Part shown: one piece after another, positions 1 through 13,262 of the stretch | Layout: every line of letters starts with the position of its first letter | Position numbering within the stretch: position 1 is the first letter of the stretch | NCBI GenBank assembly: GCA_001724025.1 | Contig: MEDJ01000008.1 | Location: 21,685 to 85,684 of the forward strand | Length of the DNA: 64,000 nucleotides | From: Acidobacteria bacterium SCN 69-37 | Lineage (GTDB): Bacteria; Acidobacteriota; Vicinamibacteria; Vicinamibacterales; SCN-69-37 | Reading direction: 5' to 3' | Notes under the pieces: model-generated | Databases searched by the model: none | What the model was told of the DNA's origin: nothing | What the model saw: only the letters and a program-made list of their open reading frames with translations | Translations under genes and position numbers: made by a program

Positions 1-1
1 C

Positions 2-1522
<1,521 letters not shown>

Positions 1523-1619
1523 CCGAAACGGGCGGATCGTGCCGGATCGGCCGGCACCGATGCCGTATAATGCCGAGAAGGAAACGCGCTGAGAGCTCCA
1601 CTTTCAGGCGGACGACTCG

Positions 1620-4061
<2,442 letters not shown>

Positions 4062-4066
4062 GCAGC

Positions 4067-6733
4067 GTGGTATCCATGTTCGTTCGCTCGATGTTCGTTG
4101 CGGCGGCGCTGTTCGTCTGGGCTGCGCCGGCCGCCGCGCAGGTCGCACCCTGCTCGGCCTCGGAAACCTCCGCCAACCTGCCACCGGCCGATTCGGGCCC
4201 GCTCTACCGGTGCGTGCAGATCGTGGCCCACGCCGGTGGCGACCGTGTCACCGAGGTCGAGCCGATGGTCGATCCGCGCACGTACGCCGCGGCCCTGACG
4301 CCGGCCTGGACGCAGCGCAGCCGCAGCCTCTGGATGCCGTACGACGAGAGCATCCTGCAGGCCGACTTCTGGAAGCTCTGGCGGACGGAATTCCTCGAAG
4401 ATCTCTGGATCGAGGTCATCGACGAGCCGTTCGAGAATGGCGTGATCGGCAAGCACGTCATCTTCCATTACGAGGAACGCGCGCGTGTCAAGGTGGTCGA
4501 CTACGTGCCGGCCAACGAGGACGAGAAGCTGAAGGTCAACGTCTCGGACATCGAGAAGAAGCTGCGCGAGGACAACATCGCGGTGCGGCTCGACTCGTTC
4601 GTCGACGAGGCCAGCCTGCGCAAGGTCATCGGCGTGCTGCGGACGCTGTACGCCGAGAAGGGGTATAACGACGCGTCGGTGGCCACCGAGCGCGCACCGG
4701 TCGTTGGCGGCTCGAAGCTGATTCACCTCACGTTCCGGATCGATCCGGGGCCCAAGGTGGAGATTGCCGAGGTCCTGTTCGAGGGGAACGAGGCGTTCAG
4801 CGATGGCAAGCTGCGCCGGCAGATGGCGCACAACAAGCCGAACGGGTTCCTCGGCCTGCTCGGCGACGCCATCTACAACGAGTCGCTGTTCCCCGAGGAC
4901 GCCGAGCGCGTCACGGACTTCTACCGGCGGAACGGCTACGCCACGGCCCAGATCGGTCAGCCGGCCATCGAGACGGTGCGGCTCGCACCCGACGGCAGCC
5001 GGCGCTGGATCCGGCTGCGCGTGCCGGTCGACGAAGGGCCGCTCTACACGATTGGCACGTTCGAGATCACCGGCGAGGAGAAGCTGAATCTCGAGGCCGT
5101 CAAGAGCCTGTTCAAGATTCATCCCGGCGATACCTACAGCAGCGAGAAGATCCGCAAGGGCATCGACGAGGCGCGCAAGGCGTATGGCGCGTACGGCTAC
5201 TGGCAATGGCAGCCGGACCCCGAACTGCAGCCGCGCGACATCGATCCCTCGACGGGAGAGACCATTCCCGATGCGCCGCCGGTGATGGACATCCGTCTCC
5301 GGATGGAGCCGGGCGAGCAGTTCTTCGTCAACCGGATCACCTTCACGGGGAACACCACGACACACGACTCGGTCATCAGGCGCGAGATGCGCGTGGCCGA
5401 AGGCGGCGTGTTCAACGCTGAGGCGCTCAAGGAGAGCGTGCGTCGCCTGAACCAACTCGGGTACTTCCGGGCGTTCGAGGGGACCGACGGCGAGATGGAC
5501 GTGGCGCAGACGCCCGGCACCGAGAACAAGGTGGACGTCACGCTGAAGTTCGAGGAGCAGAACCGGAACCAGCTGACGTTCGGGGCGGGCGTGTCGCAGT
5601 TCGACGGCTTCTTCGGCCAGCTGTCGTTCCAGACGTCGAACTTCCTGGGACGCGGGGAAACGGTCGGCGTCTCGCTCCAGAAGGGCGCGCGGGCGCGCAA
5701 CTACCAGCTCTCGTTCAGCGAGCCGTACCTCTTCGAGCGGCCCATCACGGTGGGCGCCGACGTCTACAGCCGCGAGTACATCTTCCCGCTGCAGTACACG
5801 CAGCGATCGACCGGCACGAACTACGTCTTCGGGTTCCCGCTGGCCGACTACACGCGGATGTTCCTGACGTACTCGTACGAACAGATCGAGGTGCGTGACG
5901 TCAACCCGGTGTACTCGCCCGAGGTCCTGAGCGCGAGCCCGTATCTGGCCGACGCGCTGCTGTCCAACCAGGGCGGCAAGCGCCGCGTGAGCAAGATTTC
6001 GCCGAGCCTCGTGTTCAACACGGTCAACAGGCCGATCTTCCCGACGGCCGGCACGCGGTATTCGGCGACGTTCGACTTCGCCGGCTCCGGACTGGGCGGC
6101 AACACGGACTACGTGCAGACCCGGCTCGAGGGGATCTGGTACCTGCCGATCACCGCGCGGACGTCATTCGGTCTTCGCGCCGAGGGGCAGTACGTCAGGC
6201 CCTACGGCCGGACGACGACGCTGCCGATTTTCGAGAAGCTGTTCTCGGGCGGCGAGTACTCGATGCGTGGATTCGATCTGCGGACGGTCGGTCCGCGCGA
6301 CCCGGCGACCGGTGTGTTGATCGGCGGCAACAAGATGCTGACGTTCAACGCCGAGTACTACGTCGACATCATGAGTCAGTTGCGACTGGTGATGTTCGCC
6401 GACGCAGGGCAGGTGCGCGACGTGGGCGACCGGTTCGCGTGGCAGGAAGACGTGCTGCGCCGTGTCGTGCCGGATCCGCCCTTCCTGAGCGACCTGCTCG
6501 GGACGACGAACCTGCTGTATCCGGAAGGCCAGGGCATCAGGACCGAGGTGGTAGGGCAGACAGCCGCGTTCAAGACCTCACTCGGCCTCGAAGTGCGATT
6601 CATGATGCCGGTGCTGAACGTGCCGTTCCGGCTCATCGGGGCCTACAACCCGAGCCGCGGCCAGGTCTACAACCACCAGTCCGAACTGACGAAGGGCCTC
6701 ACGTTCCGCTTCGCCGTCGGCACGACGTTTTAA
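4067..6733 (+). CDS. bamA: Outer membrane protein assembly factor BamA (POTRA + Omp85 barrel)
   Basis: Signal peptide, repeated POTRA-like segments, C-terminal barrel ending in '...GLTFRFAVGTTF'. Confidence 0.9.
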   Translation: MVSMFVRSMFVAAALFVWAAPAAAQVAPCSASETSANLPPADSGPLYRCVQIVAHAGGDRVTEVEPMVDPRTYAAALTPAWTQRSRSLWMPYDESILQADFWKLWRTEFLEDLWIEVIDEPFENGVIGKHVIFHYEERARVKVVDYVPANEDEKLKVNVSDIEKKLREDNIAVRLDSFVDEASLRKVIGVLRTLYAEKGYNDASVATERAPVVGGSKLIHLTFRIDPGPKVEIAEVLFEGNEAFSDGKLRRQMAHNKPNGFLGLLGDAIYNESLFPEDAERVTDFYRRNGYATAQIGQPAIETVRLAPDGSRRWIRLRVPVDEGPLYTIGTFEITGEEKLNLEAVKSLFKIHPGDTYSSEKIRKGIDEARKAYGAYGYWQWQPDPELQPRDIDPSTGETIPDAPPVMDIRLRMEPGEQFFVNRITFTGNTTTHDSVIRREMRVAEGGVFNAEALKESVRRLNQLGYFRAFEGTDGEMDVAQTPGTENKVDVTLKFEEQNRNQLTFGAGVSQFDGFFGQLSFQTSNFLGRGETVGVSLQKGARARNYQLSFSEPYLFERPITVGADVYSREYIFPLQYTQRSTGTNYVFGFPLADYTRMFLTYSYEQIEVRDVNPVYSPEVLSASPYLADALLSNQGGKRRVSKISPSLVFNTVNRPIFPTAGTRYSATFDFAGSGLGGNTDYVQTRLEGIWYLPITARTSFGLRAEGQYVRPYGRTTTLPIFEKLFSGGEYSMRGFDLRTVGPRDPATGVLIGGNKMLTFNAEYYVDIMSQLRLVMFADAGQVRDVGDRFAWQEDVLRRVVPDPPFLSDLLGTTNLLYPEGQGIRTEVVGQTAAFKTSLGLEVRFMMPVLNVPFRLIGAYNPSRGQVYNHQSELTKGLTFRFAVGTTF

Positions 6734-6812
6734 GAAGGCGGGGAGGCTGCAGGCTGGAAGGAGGCGGGAAGGCTTCCTGGCCGCCTCCCCGCCTGTCGCC
6801 TCCCAGCCTTCT
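6733..6812. repeat. Imperfect inverted repeat of GGGAGGCGGCAGGCTGGGAGGAGG family; putative bidirectional terminator
   Basis: Left arm 'agaaggcggggaggctgcaggctgg' and reverse complement of right arm 'agaaggctgggaggcgacaggcggg' match, lying between convergent genes. Confidence 0.7.
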
Positions 6813-6816
6813 TTTT

Positions 6817-7455
6817 CTAGAAGTGCGTCACATCAATCGTGAACGTGGCCGGACCCTCGAGCCGGCCGACGTCGTAGACGCGCGCGCAGAGTGAGCCCGC
6901 GCCCTGCACCACGCCGCTGACCAGGCCGCCCTGTGCGGTGATGTCGTTGGCCAGCACGATCGTGCAGGTCGTGCCGCTCCAGGTGCCGAGCGCCAGCCCC
7001 ACGATCGTGTTCCCGAGCGACTCGTTGGTCCACCGGGCGCCGCTGGTGACGCCGATGATGGTTTCCCCGGTCGGCAGCGTGCCGCTGAGGTCATTGAGGA
7101 ACAGGCCGTTCGTGGCCGGGTTCCACGCGTGGACCGTGGCCGAGCCCGTCGGTTCATCCGGGTTCTCGCCGATGTAAACCGTCTCGCCGACGACGAAGGT
7201 CCCGCTGCCGCCCGAGGCCACGCGCATCGTCAGACGGGGCCGGAGCCCGCGGAGTGAGGCGTTGACCGAGCCGGCCGTCTGGATGGCGATCGGCGCGAAC
7301 GTGACGGCGCCATTGACCGTGAGCGTGCCCTCGAAGGACTCGGTCACCGGCGTGAGATCGGGGGTTGGGGTCGGGGTCGTCGGATTGTCGCCGCACGCGA
7401 GGGTCGCGGTGGCGCAGAAGATGATGACAGCTCGCAGTATCGACGGTCGGCGCAT
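6817..7455 (-). CDS. Hypothetical secreted protein/lipoprotein
   Basis: Start MRRPSILRAVIIFCATATLACGDNPTTPTPTP: lipobox-like 'TLAC' then Thr/Pro linker. The longer ORF upstream is antisense artefact. Confidence 0.75.
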   Translation of the reverse strand: MRRPSILRAVIIFCATATLACGDNPTTPTPTPDLTPVTESFEGTLTVNGAVTFAPIAIQTAGSVNASLRGLRPRLTMRVASGGSGTFVVGETVYIGENPDEPTGSATVHAWNPATNGLFLNDLSGTLPTGETIIGVTSGARWTNESLGNTIVGLALGTWSGTTCTIVLANDITAQGGLVSGVVQGAGSLCARVYDVGRLEGPATFTIDVTHF

Positions 7456-7782
7456 GCCTGCTCCTTGAGTGTGTCCGGCTGATCGAGCAACGTTCGTGCC
7501 TCGGCCGACGGGACAACCGAAATAGTCTACTCGGGCCTGACGCAATCTCAGCAGACGTGCGGGAACGCCAACTGGCCGGTTCGGGTGACAACGGGCTGTC
7601 CGATGAGGACGACCGGACACGGCCGTCCGGCGTCTGAAGCCGGCAGGTTGGCGCTGGGATCCGTGCACACGACGGCGCCGATGTCTGGTAGGATGCAGTG
7701 TTCCCACGAGCCGGCGTGGCGTGGCTACCCGGTTCTCGTCGTGGCCGCGGCCACGGGAAGGGCAGCAGAGGTTCAGCCAAAG

Positions 7783-8382
7783 ATGACGCGTGTAATCACC
7801 GCCACCGTACTGAGTACGTTTCTCGTCGTGAGCACGGCCGCGGCCCAGACGCCGGCCGCTCCCGCCCCCTCGACACCGGCGCCCGCCGCGCAGGCTCCGG
7901 CCGCGGTTCCCAATCCCGGACCGTTCCCGGCCGACGCACGGATCGCGTTCGTCAACCTGCAGGCCGTGGTCCAGAACTCGCAGCTCGGCCGCGCCGGCCA
8001 GGAGCGCATCAAGGCGTTGAGCGACAAGCAGAACACCGAGATTGGCGCGAAGAACAAGGAACTCCAGACGCTCCAGCAGGAGATTCAGAGCGGCAGCAGC
8101 GTGCTGGCGGCCGCGGTGCTCGCGCAGAAGACCGCAGACGCCGATCGCCGGGGCCGCGAACTGCAGTTCCTGCAGGAACAGGCGCAGGTCGATCTGAGCG
8201 CACTGCAGAACGAGTTGCTCGAGGACTTCGGCGAGAAGGTGCTGCCGATCGTCGAGCAGATTCGCGCCGAGCGGAACCTGTGGGCGGTGTTCACGACCGG
8301 TGACGGCAGCGGGCTCGCAGCGATCAACGGGGCCCTCGAGATCTCGGCCGAGGTCGTGCGTCGCCTCGATGCGGCCAAGTAG
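7783..8382 (+). CDS. OmpH/Skp family periplasmic chaperone
   Basis: Signal peptide then 'IAFVNLQAVVQNSQLGRAGQERIKAL' and a coiled-coil region, located between bamA and fabZ-lpxA. Confidence 0.85.
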   Translation: MTRVITATVLSTFLVVSTAAAQTPAAPAPSTPAPAAQAPAAVPNPGPFPADARIAFVNLQAVVQNSQLGRAGQERIKALSDKQNTEIGAKNKELQTLQQEIQSGSSVLAAAVLAQKTADADRRGRELQFLQEQAQVDLSALQNELLEDFGEKVLPIVEQIRAERNLWAVFTTGDGSGLAAINGALEISAEVVRRLDAAK

Positions 8383-8466
8383 GGCCGGCCGGACGGCCGA
8401 ATCGATGACTCCGGCGGTCGACGCCGCGGCTTCGGCCCGGTGACGGCTGCCGGAGTTCTTTTTTTG

Positions 8467-9735
8467 CCGATGATCACCATACCCCCCGTTCTCGAACGCC
8501 TCGCACACCGTTATCCGTCCGTGCTGGTCGACGCCGTCACCAGTCACGATCCCGGCCGCCGCATCGTCGCCGTCAAGAACGTCACGGTGAACGAGGAGTA
8601 CTTCCAGGGGCACTTCCCGGGAACGCCGGTCCTGCCCGCCGTGCTGATGATCGAGGCGCTGACGCAGGCGGCCACGCTGCTGGTGGCCGGCACCGACGCG
8701 GAGGGACGACGGGCGCGGCTGCGGGGCGTGGACAAGGCCAAGTTCCGGCGCCAGGTCGTGCCGGGTGACCGCGTCGAACTCGAGGTGGCGATGGGCCGGC
8801 GGCGCGGCGCGGTCGTCCGCGCACGGGCCGTGGCGTCGGTCGACGGCCACGTGGTGGCCGAGGCCGAACTGGTGCTCGCGTTCGAGCGCGTGCCGCGGCC
8901 TCGCGAGGCCGCGTTCCCGGGCGCCGACGTCCACGAGACGGCCATCGTCCACGAGGGCGCCGTGATTGGCGAGGGGACCGTGGTCGGGCCTCACGCGATC
9001 GTCGGGCCGCAGGTGGTGCTCGGCCGGCACTGCCACGTCGGGGCGTCGGCCATCGTCGAGGGCTACACGACGATTGGCGATCGTACCGAGATCTACCCGT
9101 TCGCCTCGATCGGGCTCGTGCCGCAGGATCGGAAGTTCCAGGGCGAGGTGACGAGGCTCGTCATCGGCCAGCACAACATCTTCCGCGAGTTCGTCACGAT
9201 CCACAGGGGCACGGCCGGGGGCGGCGGCGTCACGACGATCGGCGACAGCAACCTGTTCATGGCCTACGCGCACGTGGCGCACGACTGCCACGTGGGCGAC
9301 TCCACGATTTTCGGCAACGGCGCCACGATCGGCGGCCACGTCACGGTGGAGGATTTCGCGACGATCAGCGCGTACTCCGGCGTGCACCAGTTCTGCCGGG
9401 TCGGACGCCACGCCTTCATCGGCGGCTACACGGTCGTTACGCGCGACGCGCTGCCGTACGCGAAGACGGTGGGCAACCGCGCGCGGATCTACGGGGTCAA
9501 CACGATCGGCCTCGTCCGGAGCGGCTTCAGCCCGGAGTTGATCGGCAAGCTCGGCCGGGCGTACCGGCACCTGTTGCAGCACAATACGAGCAGGGCGCTC
9601 GAGCTGATCGAGCGCGATCCGACGCTGGTGGCCGACGAGGTGAGCTATCTCGTCAACTTCATCCTGTCGGCCAAGCGCGGCGTCATCCTCCGGCGGCCCT
9701 CGCGGCGCGTCGACGATCAGATCGAGACGGAATGA
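8467..9735 (+). CDS. Fused 3-hydroxyacyl-ACP dehydratase (FabZ) / UDP-GlcNAc acyltransferase (LpxA)
   Basis: N-terminal 'YFQGHFPGTPVLPAVLMIEALTQAA' (FabZ); C-terminal hexapeptide repeats with 'FREFVTIHRGT' and 'AYAHVAHDCHVGD' (LpxA) in one frame. Start assumed at the second Met; ORF opens at 8440. Confidence 0.9.
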   Translation, partial: PMITIPPVLERLAHRYPSVLVDAVTSHDPGRRIVAVKNVTVNEEYFQGHFPGTPVLPAVLMIEALTQAATLLVAGTDAEGRRARLRGVDKAKFRRQVVPGDRVELEVAMGRRRGAVVRARAVASVDGHVVAEAELVLAFERVPRPREAAFPGADVHETAIVHEGAVIGEGTVVGPHAIVGPQVVLGRHCHVGASAIVEGYTTIGDRTEIYPFASIGLVPQDRKFQGEVTRLVIGQHNIFREFVTIHRGTAGGGGVTTIGDSNLFMAYAHVAHDCHVGDSTIFGNGATIGGHVTVEDFATISAYSGVHQFCRVGRHAFIGGYTVVTRDALPYAKTVGNRARIYGVNTIGLVRSGFSPELIGKLGRAYRHLLQHNTSRALELIERDPTLVADEVSYLVNFILSAKRGVILRRPSRRVDDQIETE

Positions 9736-9738
9736 GTC

Positions 9739-10563
9739 GTGGCGATCGGGCTGATCGCGGGTAACGGGACGTTTCCGTTCCTCGTGCTGCGGGCGGCGCG
9801 ACGGCTCGGCCACGAGGTCGTCGTGGTCGCGGTGCGCGGCGAGGCGTTTTCCGACCTCGAGGCCCTGGCCCGCGAACTCGGGGGCACGACGTTCGAGTGG
9901 ATTTCGCTCGGCCAGCTCGGGCGCTGCATTGCCACGCTGCGGCGGCACGACGTGCGGCGAGCCGTCATGGCCGGACAGGTCAAGCACGTCAAGCTGTTCA
10001 CCGACGTGATGCCCGACTTCACGATGCTCGGCGTGCTCGGCCGCCTGGTCACGAAGAACACCGACGCGCTGATCTCCGGGATCGCCGACGCGTTGGCCCG
10101 CCAGGGCATCACCCTCATGGATTCCACCGATCTGCTGGCCGACCTGCTGGCGCGCCCCGGCGTACTGACGCGGACCGCGCCGTCGGCCGCGATGTCGGCC
10201 GATTTCGCCTTCGGCTATCCGATTGCCGACGCGATCGGCGGGCTCGACATCGGCCAGACCATCGTCGTGAAGGACCGTGCGGTGGTGGCCGTCGAGGCGA
10301 TGGAAGGCACCGACGAGGCGATCCTGCGTGCCGGCCAGCTCGCCGGTCCGGGCGCCCGCGTCGTGAAAGTGGCCAAGCCGCGGCAGGACATGCGCTTCGA
10401 CGTCCCTGTCGTGGGGCTGACGACGATCGAGACGCTGCGGACGGCGGGTATCGACGGCCTGTCGATCGACGCGGGCCGCACGCTGGTGCTCGATGGCGAC
10501 GACTTCATCAGGGCGGCCGACGAGGCCGGCATCGTGGTGGTCGGTCGGGAGGCCGCGTCGTGA
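9739..10563 (+). CDS. lpxI: UDP-2,3-diacylglucosamine pyrophosphatase LpxI (DUF1009)
   Basis: 'IGLIAGNGTFPFLVLRAARRLGHEVVVVA...VMAGQVKH' with conserved C-terminal 'KPRQDMRFDVPVVGLTTIETL'. Confidence 0.88.
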   Translation: MAIGLIAGNGTFPFLVLRAARRLGHEVVVVAVRGEAFSDLEALARELGGTTFEWISLGQLGRCIATLRRHDVRRAVMAGQVKHVKLFTDVMPDFTMLGVLGRLVTKNTDALISGIADALARQGITLMDSTDLLADLLARPGVLTRTAPSAAMSADFAFGYPIADAIGGLDIGQTIVVKDRAVVAVEAMEGTDEAILRAGQLAGPGARVVKVAKPRQDMRFDVPVVGLTTIETLRTAGIDGLSIDAGRTLVLDGDDFIRAADEAGIVVVGREAAS

Positions 10564-11528
10564 CGGACGCGCCGCTCCTGCGCACCGCCGTGGTCGGCGT
10601 CGGACACCTGGGCCGGCATCACGCGCGCCTGCTCGCGACGATGCCCGGCACGCAGTTCGTGGCCGCCGTCGACCTCGATCGCGCGCGGGCCGAGGCAGCG
10701 GTCGCCGGCACGGCGGCCGAGGCGCTCGTCGATCACCGTGACCTGTTCGGCCGCGTCGACGCGGTAACCGTGGCCGTGCCGACCGCTGCGCACCTCGACG
10801 TGGCGCGCGCGTTCCTCGACCAGGGCATCCACGTGCTGGTCGAGAAGCCGATGGCGACCTCTGTGGCCGAGGCCGATGCGCTGCTCGCCGCGGCGGCGCG
10901 TCGCGGCGTCACGCTGGCCGTCGGGCACGTCGAGCGGTTCAACCCGGCCATCGAAGCGGCGCTGGCCGTGCTGCAGCAGCCGCGCTTCATCGAAATCGAT
11001 CGGCTCAGCGGTTTCCCCGAGCGCAGCCTCGACATCGATGTCATCTTCGACGTGATGATCCATGATCTCGATCTGGTCCTGGCCATCGATCGCAGCGGTG
11101 TGGCCAGCGTCGAGGCGGTCGGCGTGCCGGTGCTGACGTCGCGCGTCGACATCGCGAACGCGCGCGTGCGGTTCGCGTCGGGCTGCATCGCGAACGTGAC
11201 GGCCAGCCGCATCAGTCGCGATCAGGTCCGGAAGGTCCGCTGCTTCCAGCCGGACATGTACGTCTCGGTCGACGCCGGCGCGCGGGAACTCGAGGTCTGG
11301 CGCCTGCGCCGCTCTGACGGAGTACGTCCCGCGATCGAGGGCGGGCCCGTCGAGGTAGAGCAGGATGAACCGCTGCGGCGGGAACTGGCCGACTTCGTCG
11401 ACGCCGTGCGCACGGGGCGGCCGCCGCGGGTGACGGGCGAGGCTGGCCGCGACGCGCTGGCGCTGGCCGCGCGCGTGACCCGCGCGATCGAGGCCGGGCC
11501 GGTGGCCACAGGAGGACAGGCAGGATGA
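10560..11528 (+). CDS. Gfo/Idh/MocA family oxidoreductase
   Basis: GTG start overlapping the lpxI stop; 'TAVVGVGHLGRHHARLL' Rossmann, 'VLVEKPMATSVAEAD', 'VGHVERFNPAI'. Confidence 0.87.
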   Translation: MTDAPLLRTAVVGVGHLGRHHARLLATMPGTQFVAAVDLDRARAEAAVAGTAAEALVDHRDLFGRVDAVTVAVPTAAHLDVARAFLDQGIHVLVEKPMATSVAEADALLAAAARRGVTLAVGHVERFNPAIEAALAVLQQPRFIEIDRLSGFPERSLDIDVIFDVMIHDLDLVLAIDRSGVASVEAVGVPVLTSRVDIANARVRFASGCIANVTASRISRDQVRKVRCFQPDMYVSVDAGARELEVWRLRRSDGVRPAIEGGPVEVEQDEPLRRELADFVDAVRTGRPPRVTGEAGRDALALAARVTRAIEAGPVATGGQAG

Positions 11529-12424
11529 CGGCGCACGCACTGGGATCGCTCGAGGCTCGGCTGGCGCGGGGAGAGACGGCCACGCGCGAAGACGTCGCGA
11601 GTCTGTGCCGGGGCCAGGACCTGGTGAGCATCGGCGTCATCGGCGATCTGGTCCGGCAGGCGTGCACGGGCACGCGCGTGACCTACGGGCGCGTGCTGTC
11701 GTGCGAGGGCGACGTGCCGGACGCGATCGGGCAGGCCGGAGAGGTCCGGCTCGTCGGCACGCCCGCGTCGATCGACGACGCGCGTCGCCGCGTGCGCGCG
11801 GCGGTGGCCAGGGCTGGTGGCCGCGTGGTGACCGGGTTCTCGCTGGCCGACCTCGTCTCTCTGGCCGGTGACGATCGCGATCGTCTCCGCGGCGTGGCGG
11901 CCGACCTGGCGCAGGACGGGCTCGTGGCCGTAGCCGAGGTCGCAATCGACAGGGCGATTTCGGATGCCGCGGCGATCGCGCAGGTGCAGGCCGTGCGGGC
12001 CGGCGGGCTCGAGACCTGGCGCCTCACCATCGACGACGCCGAGGGGCTCGACGTCCGGATGGCGCTGATCGAACGGGCCCGGGCCGTGCAGGAGGCGACT
12101 GGAGCGGTGAGGGCCTTTGCGCCGCTGCCGCGGCGCGATCCGCGTGGCACGCCGTCGACAGGCTACGACGATGTGAAGACAGTGGCCGCGGCGCGGGTGC
12201 GGTGTCCAGACATCGAGGTGATCCAGATCGACTGGCCGCTCTACGGACCCAAGCTCGCGCAGGTGGCGCTGACGTTCGGCGCCGGCGATCTCGACGGCAT
12301 CTCCCCGTACGACACGAGCGATCTCGGCCCGCGGCGCGCGCCGGTCGAGGACATCCACAGGCAGATCCGGGCGGCGGGCGGTGAGCCTGTCGAGCGCGAC
12401 GCCACGTATCGTCCGAGAGGCTGA
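11525..12424 (+). CDS. MqnE-like protein lacking the radical-SAM cysteine motif
   Basis: C-terminal 'YGPKLAQVALTFGAGDLDGIS...IRAAGGEPVERDATY' is MqnE-like; N-terminal 'DLVSIGVIGDLVRQACTGTRVTYGRV' aligns with MqnE but the CxxxCxxC segment is missing. Stop/start overlap with upstream gene. Confidence 0.8.
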   Translation: MTAHALGSLEARLARGETATREDVASLCRGQDLVSIGVIGDLVRQACTGTRVTYGRVLSCEGDVPDAIGQAGEVRLVGTPASIDDARRRVRAAVARAGGRVVTGFSLADLVSLAGDDRDRLRGVAADLAQDGLVAVAEVAIDRAISDAAAIAQVQAVRAGGLETWRLTIDDAEGLDVRMALIERARAVQEATGAVRAFAPLPRRDPRGTPSTGYDDVKTVAAARVRCPDIEVIQIDWPLYGPKLAQVALTFGAGDLDGISPYDTSDLGPRRAPVEDIHRQIRAAGGEPVERDATYRPRG

Positions 12425-12425
12425 C

Positions 12426-13238
12426 ATGGTGCGGCTCGGCGCTGTCAGCTACCTCAACGTCAGGCCGCTCGTCGCCGGCCTGGCGCACGACCCCGACGTG
12501 TCGCTGCGCTTCGACGTCCCGTCTGTCTGCGCGCGGCTGCTCGGCGAGGGGATCATCGACCTGGGCATGGTGCCGTCGATCACCTGGCTCGATCGGCCCG
12601 GGCATCGCATCGTGCCGGGCATGTGCATCGGGTCTGACGGACCTGTCGCGTCGGTCGCGCTCTTCACGCGCCGGGCGATGACCGATGTCCGCACCGTGGC
12701 GCTCGATGCGTCGTCGCGGACGTCGGCGGCGCTGGTCCGCATTCTCTGCCGCCGCTACTTCGCCATCGATCCGGTATTCCTGACGCAGCCGCCCGACGTG
12801 GACGCGATGCTCGGCCGGGCCGATGCCGCACTGCTCATCGGCGATCCGGCGCTGTTCCTCGATCACCGGGCCCTCGGGCTCGACAAGATCGATCTCGGGG
12901 CGCTGTGGACCGGGATGACAGGACTGCCGTTCGTGTGGGCGTTCTGGTCCGGTCGGGCCGATGCGGCCTCGCCGGCAACGGTGGCCCGTCTGCAGGCGGC
13001 TGCGGCGGACGGCGCCGCCGATCTCGATCGCATTGCCGCGGCCTACTGCGAGGACGAGCCGTCGCACGTCCCCGTGGCGCGTCAGTACCTGCGCGAGCAC
13101 ATGCGCTACGGGTTCGGACCGCGCGAGATCGAGGGGCTGCGCCGGTACTACAGCGAGGTCGCGGCGCTGGGTCTGGCGACCCATGGTGCGCGCGATCCCG
13201 AGTTCTTTGCCGGACCCGACACGCCGCCGGCCGGCTGA
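12426..13238 (+). CDS. mqnA: Chorismate dehydratase MqnA
   Basis: 'VRLGAVSYLNVRPLVAGL', 'IIDLGMVPSITW', 'LLIGDPAL', 'GLPFVWAFWSGR'. Confidence 0.92.
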   Translation: MVRLGAVSYLNVRPLVAGLAHDPDVSLRFDVPSVCARLLGEGIIDLGMVPSITWLDRPGHRIVPGMCIGSDGPVASVALFTRRAMTDVRTVALDASSRTSAALVRILCRRYFAIDPVFLTQPPDVDAMLGRADAALLIGDPALFLDHRALGLDKIDLGALWTGMTGLPFVWAFWSGRADAASPATVARLQAAAADGAADLDRIAAAYCEDEPSHVPVARQYLREHMRYGFGPREIEGLRRYYSEVAALGLATHGARDPEFFAGPDTPPAG

Positions 13239-13262
13239 AGGCTTCGCATAGAATTGTCGGAC

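Noticed and set aside
7456-9987. Upstream part of the 1056-aa minus-strand ORF (6817..9987)
   Set aside because: Antisense to ompH and fabZ-lpxA; only the C-terminal 212 aa from MRRPSILRAV look like a real secreted protein.
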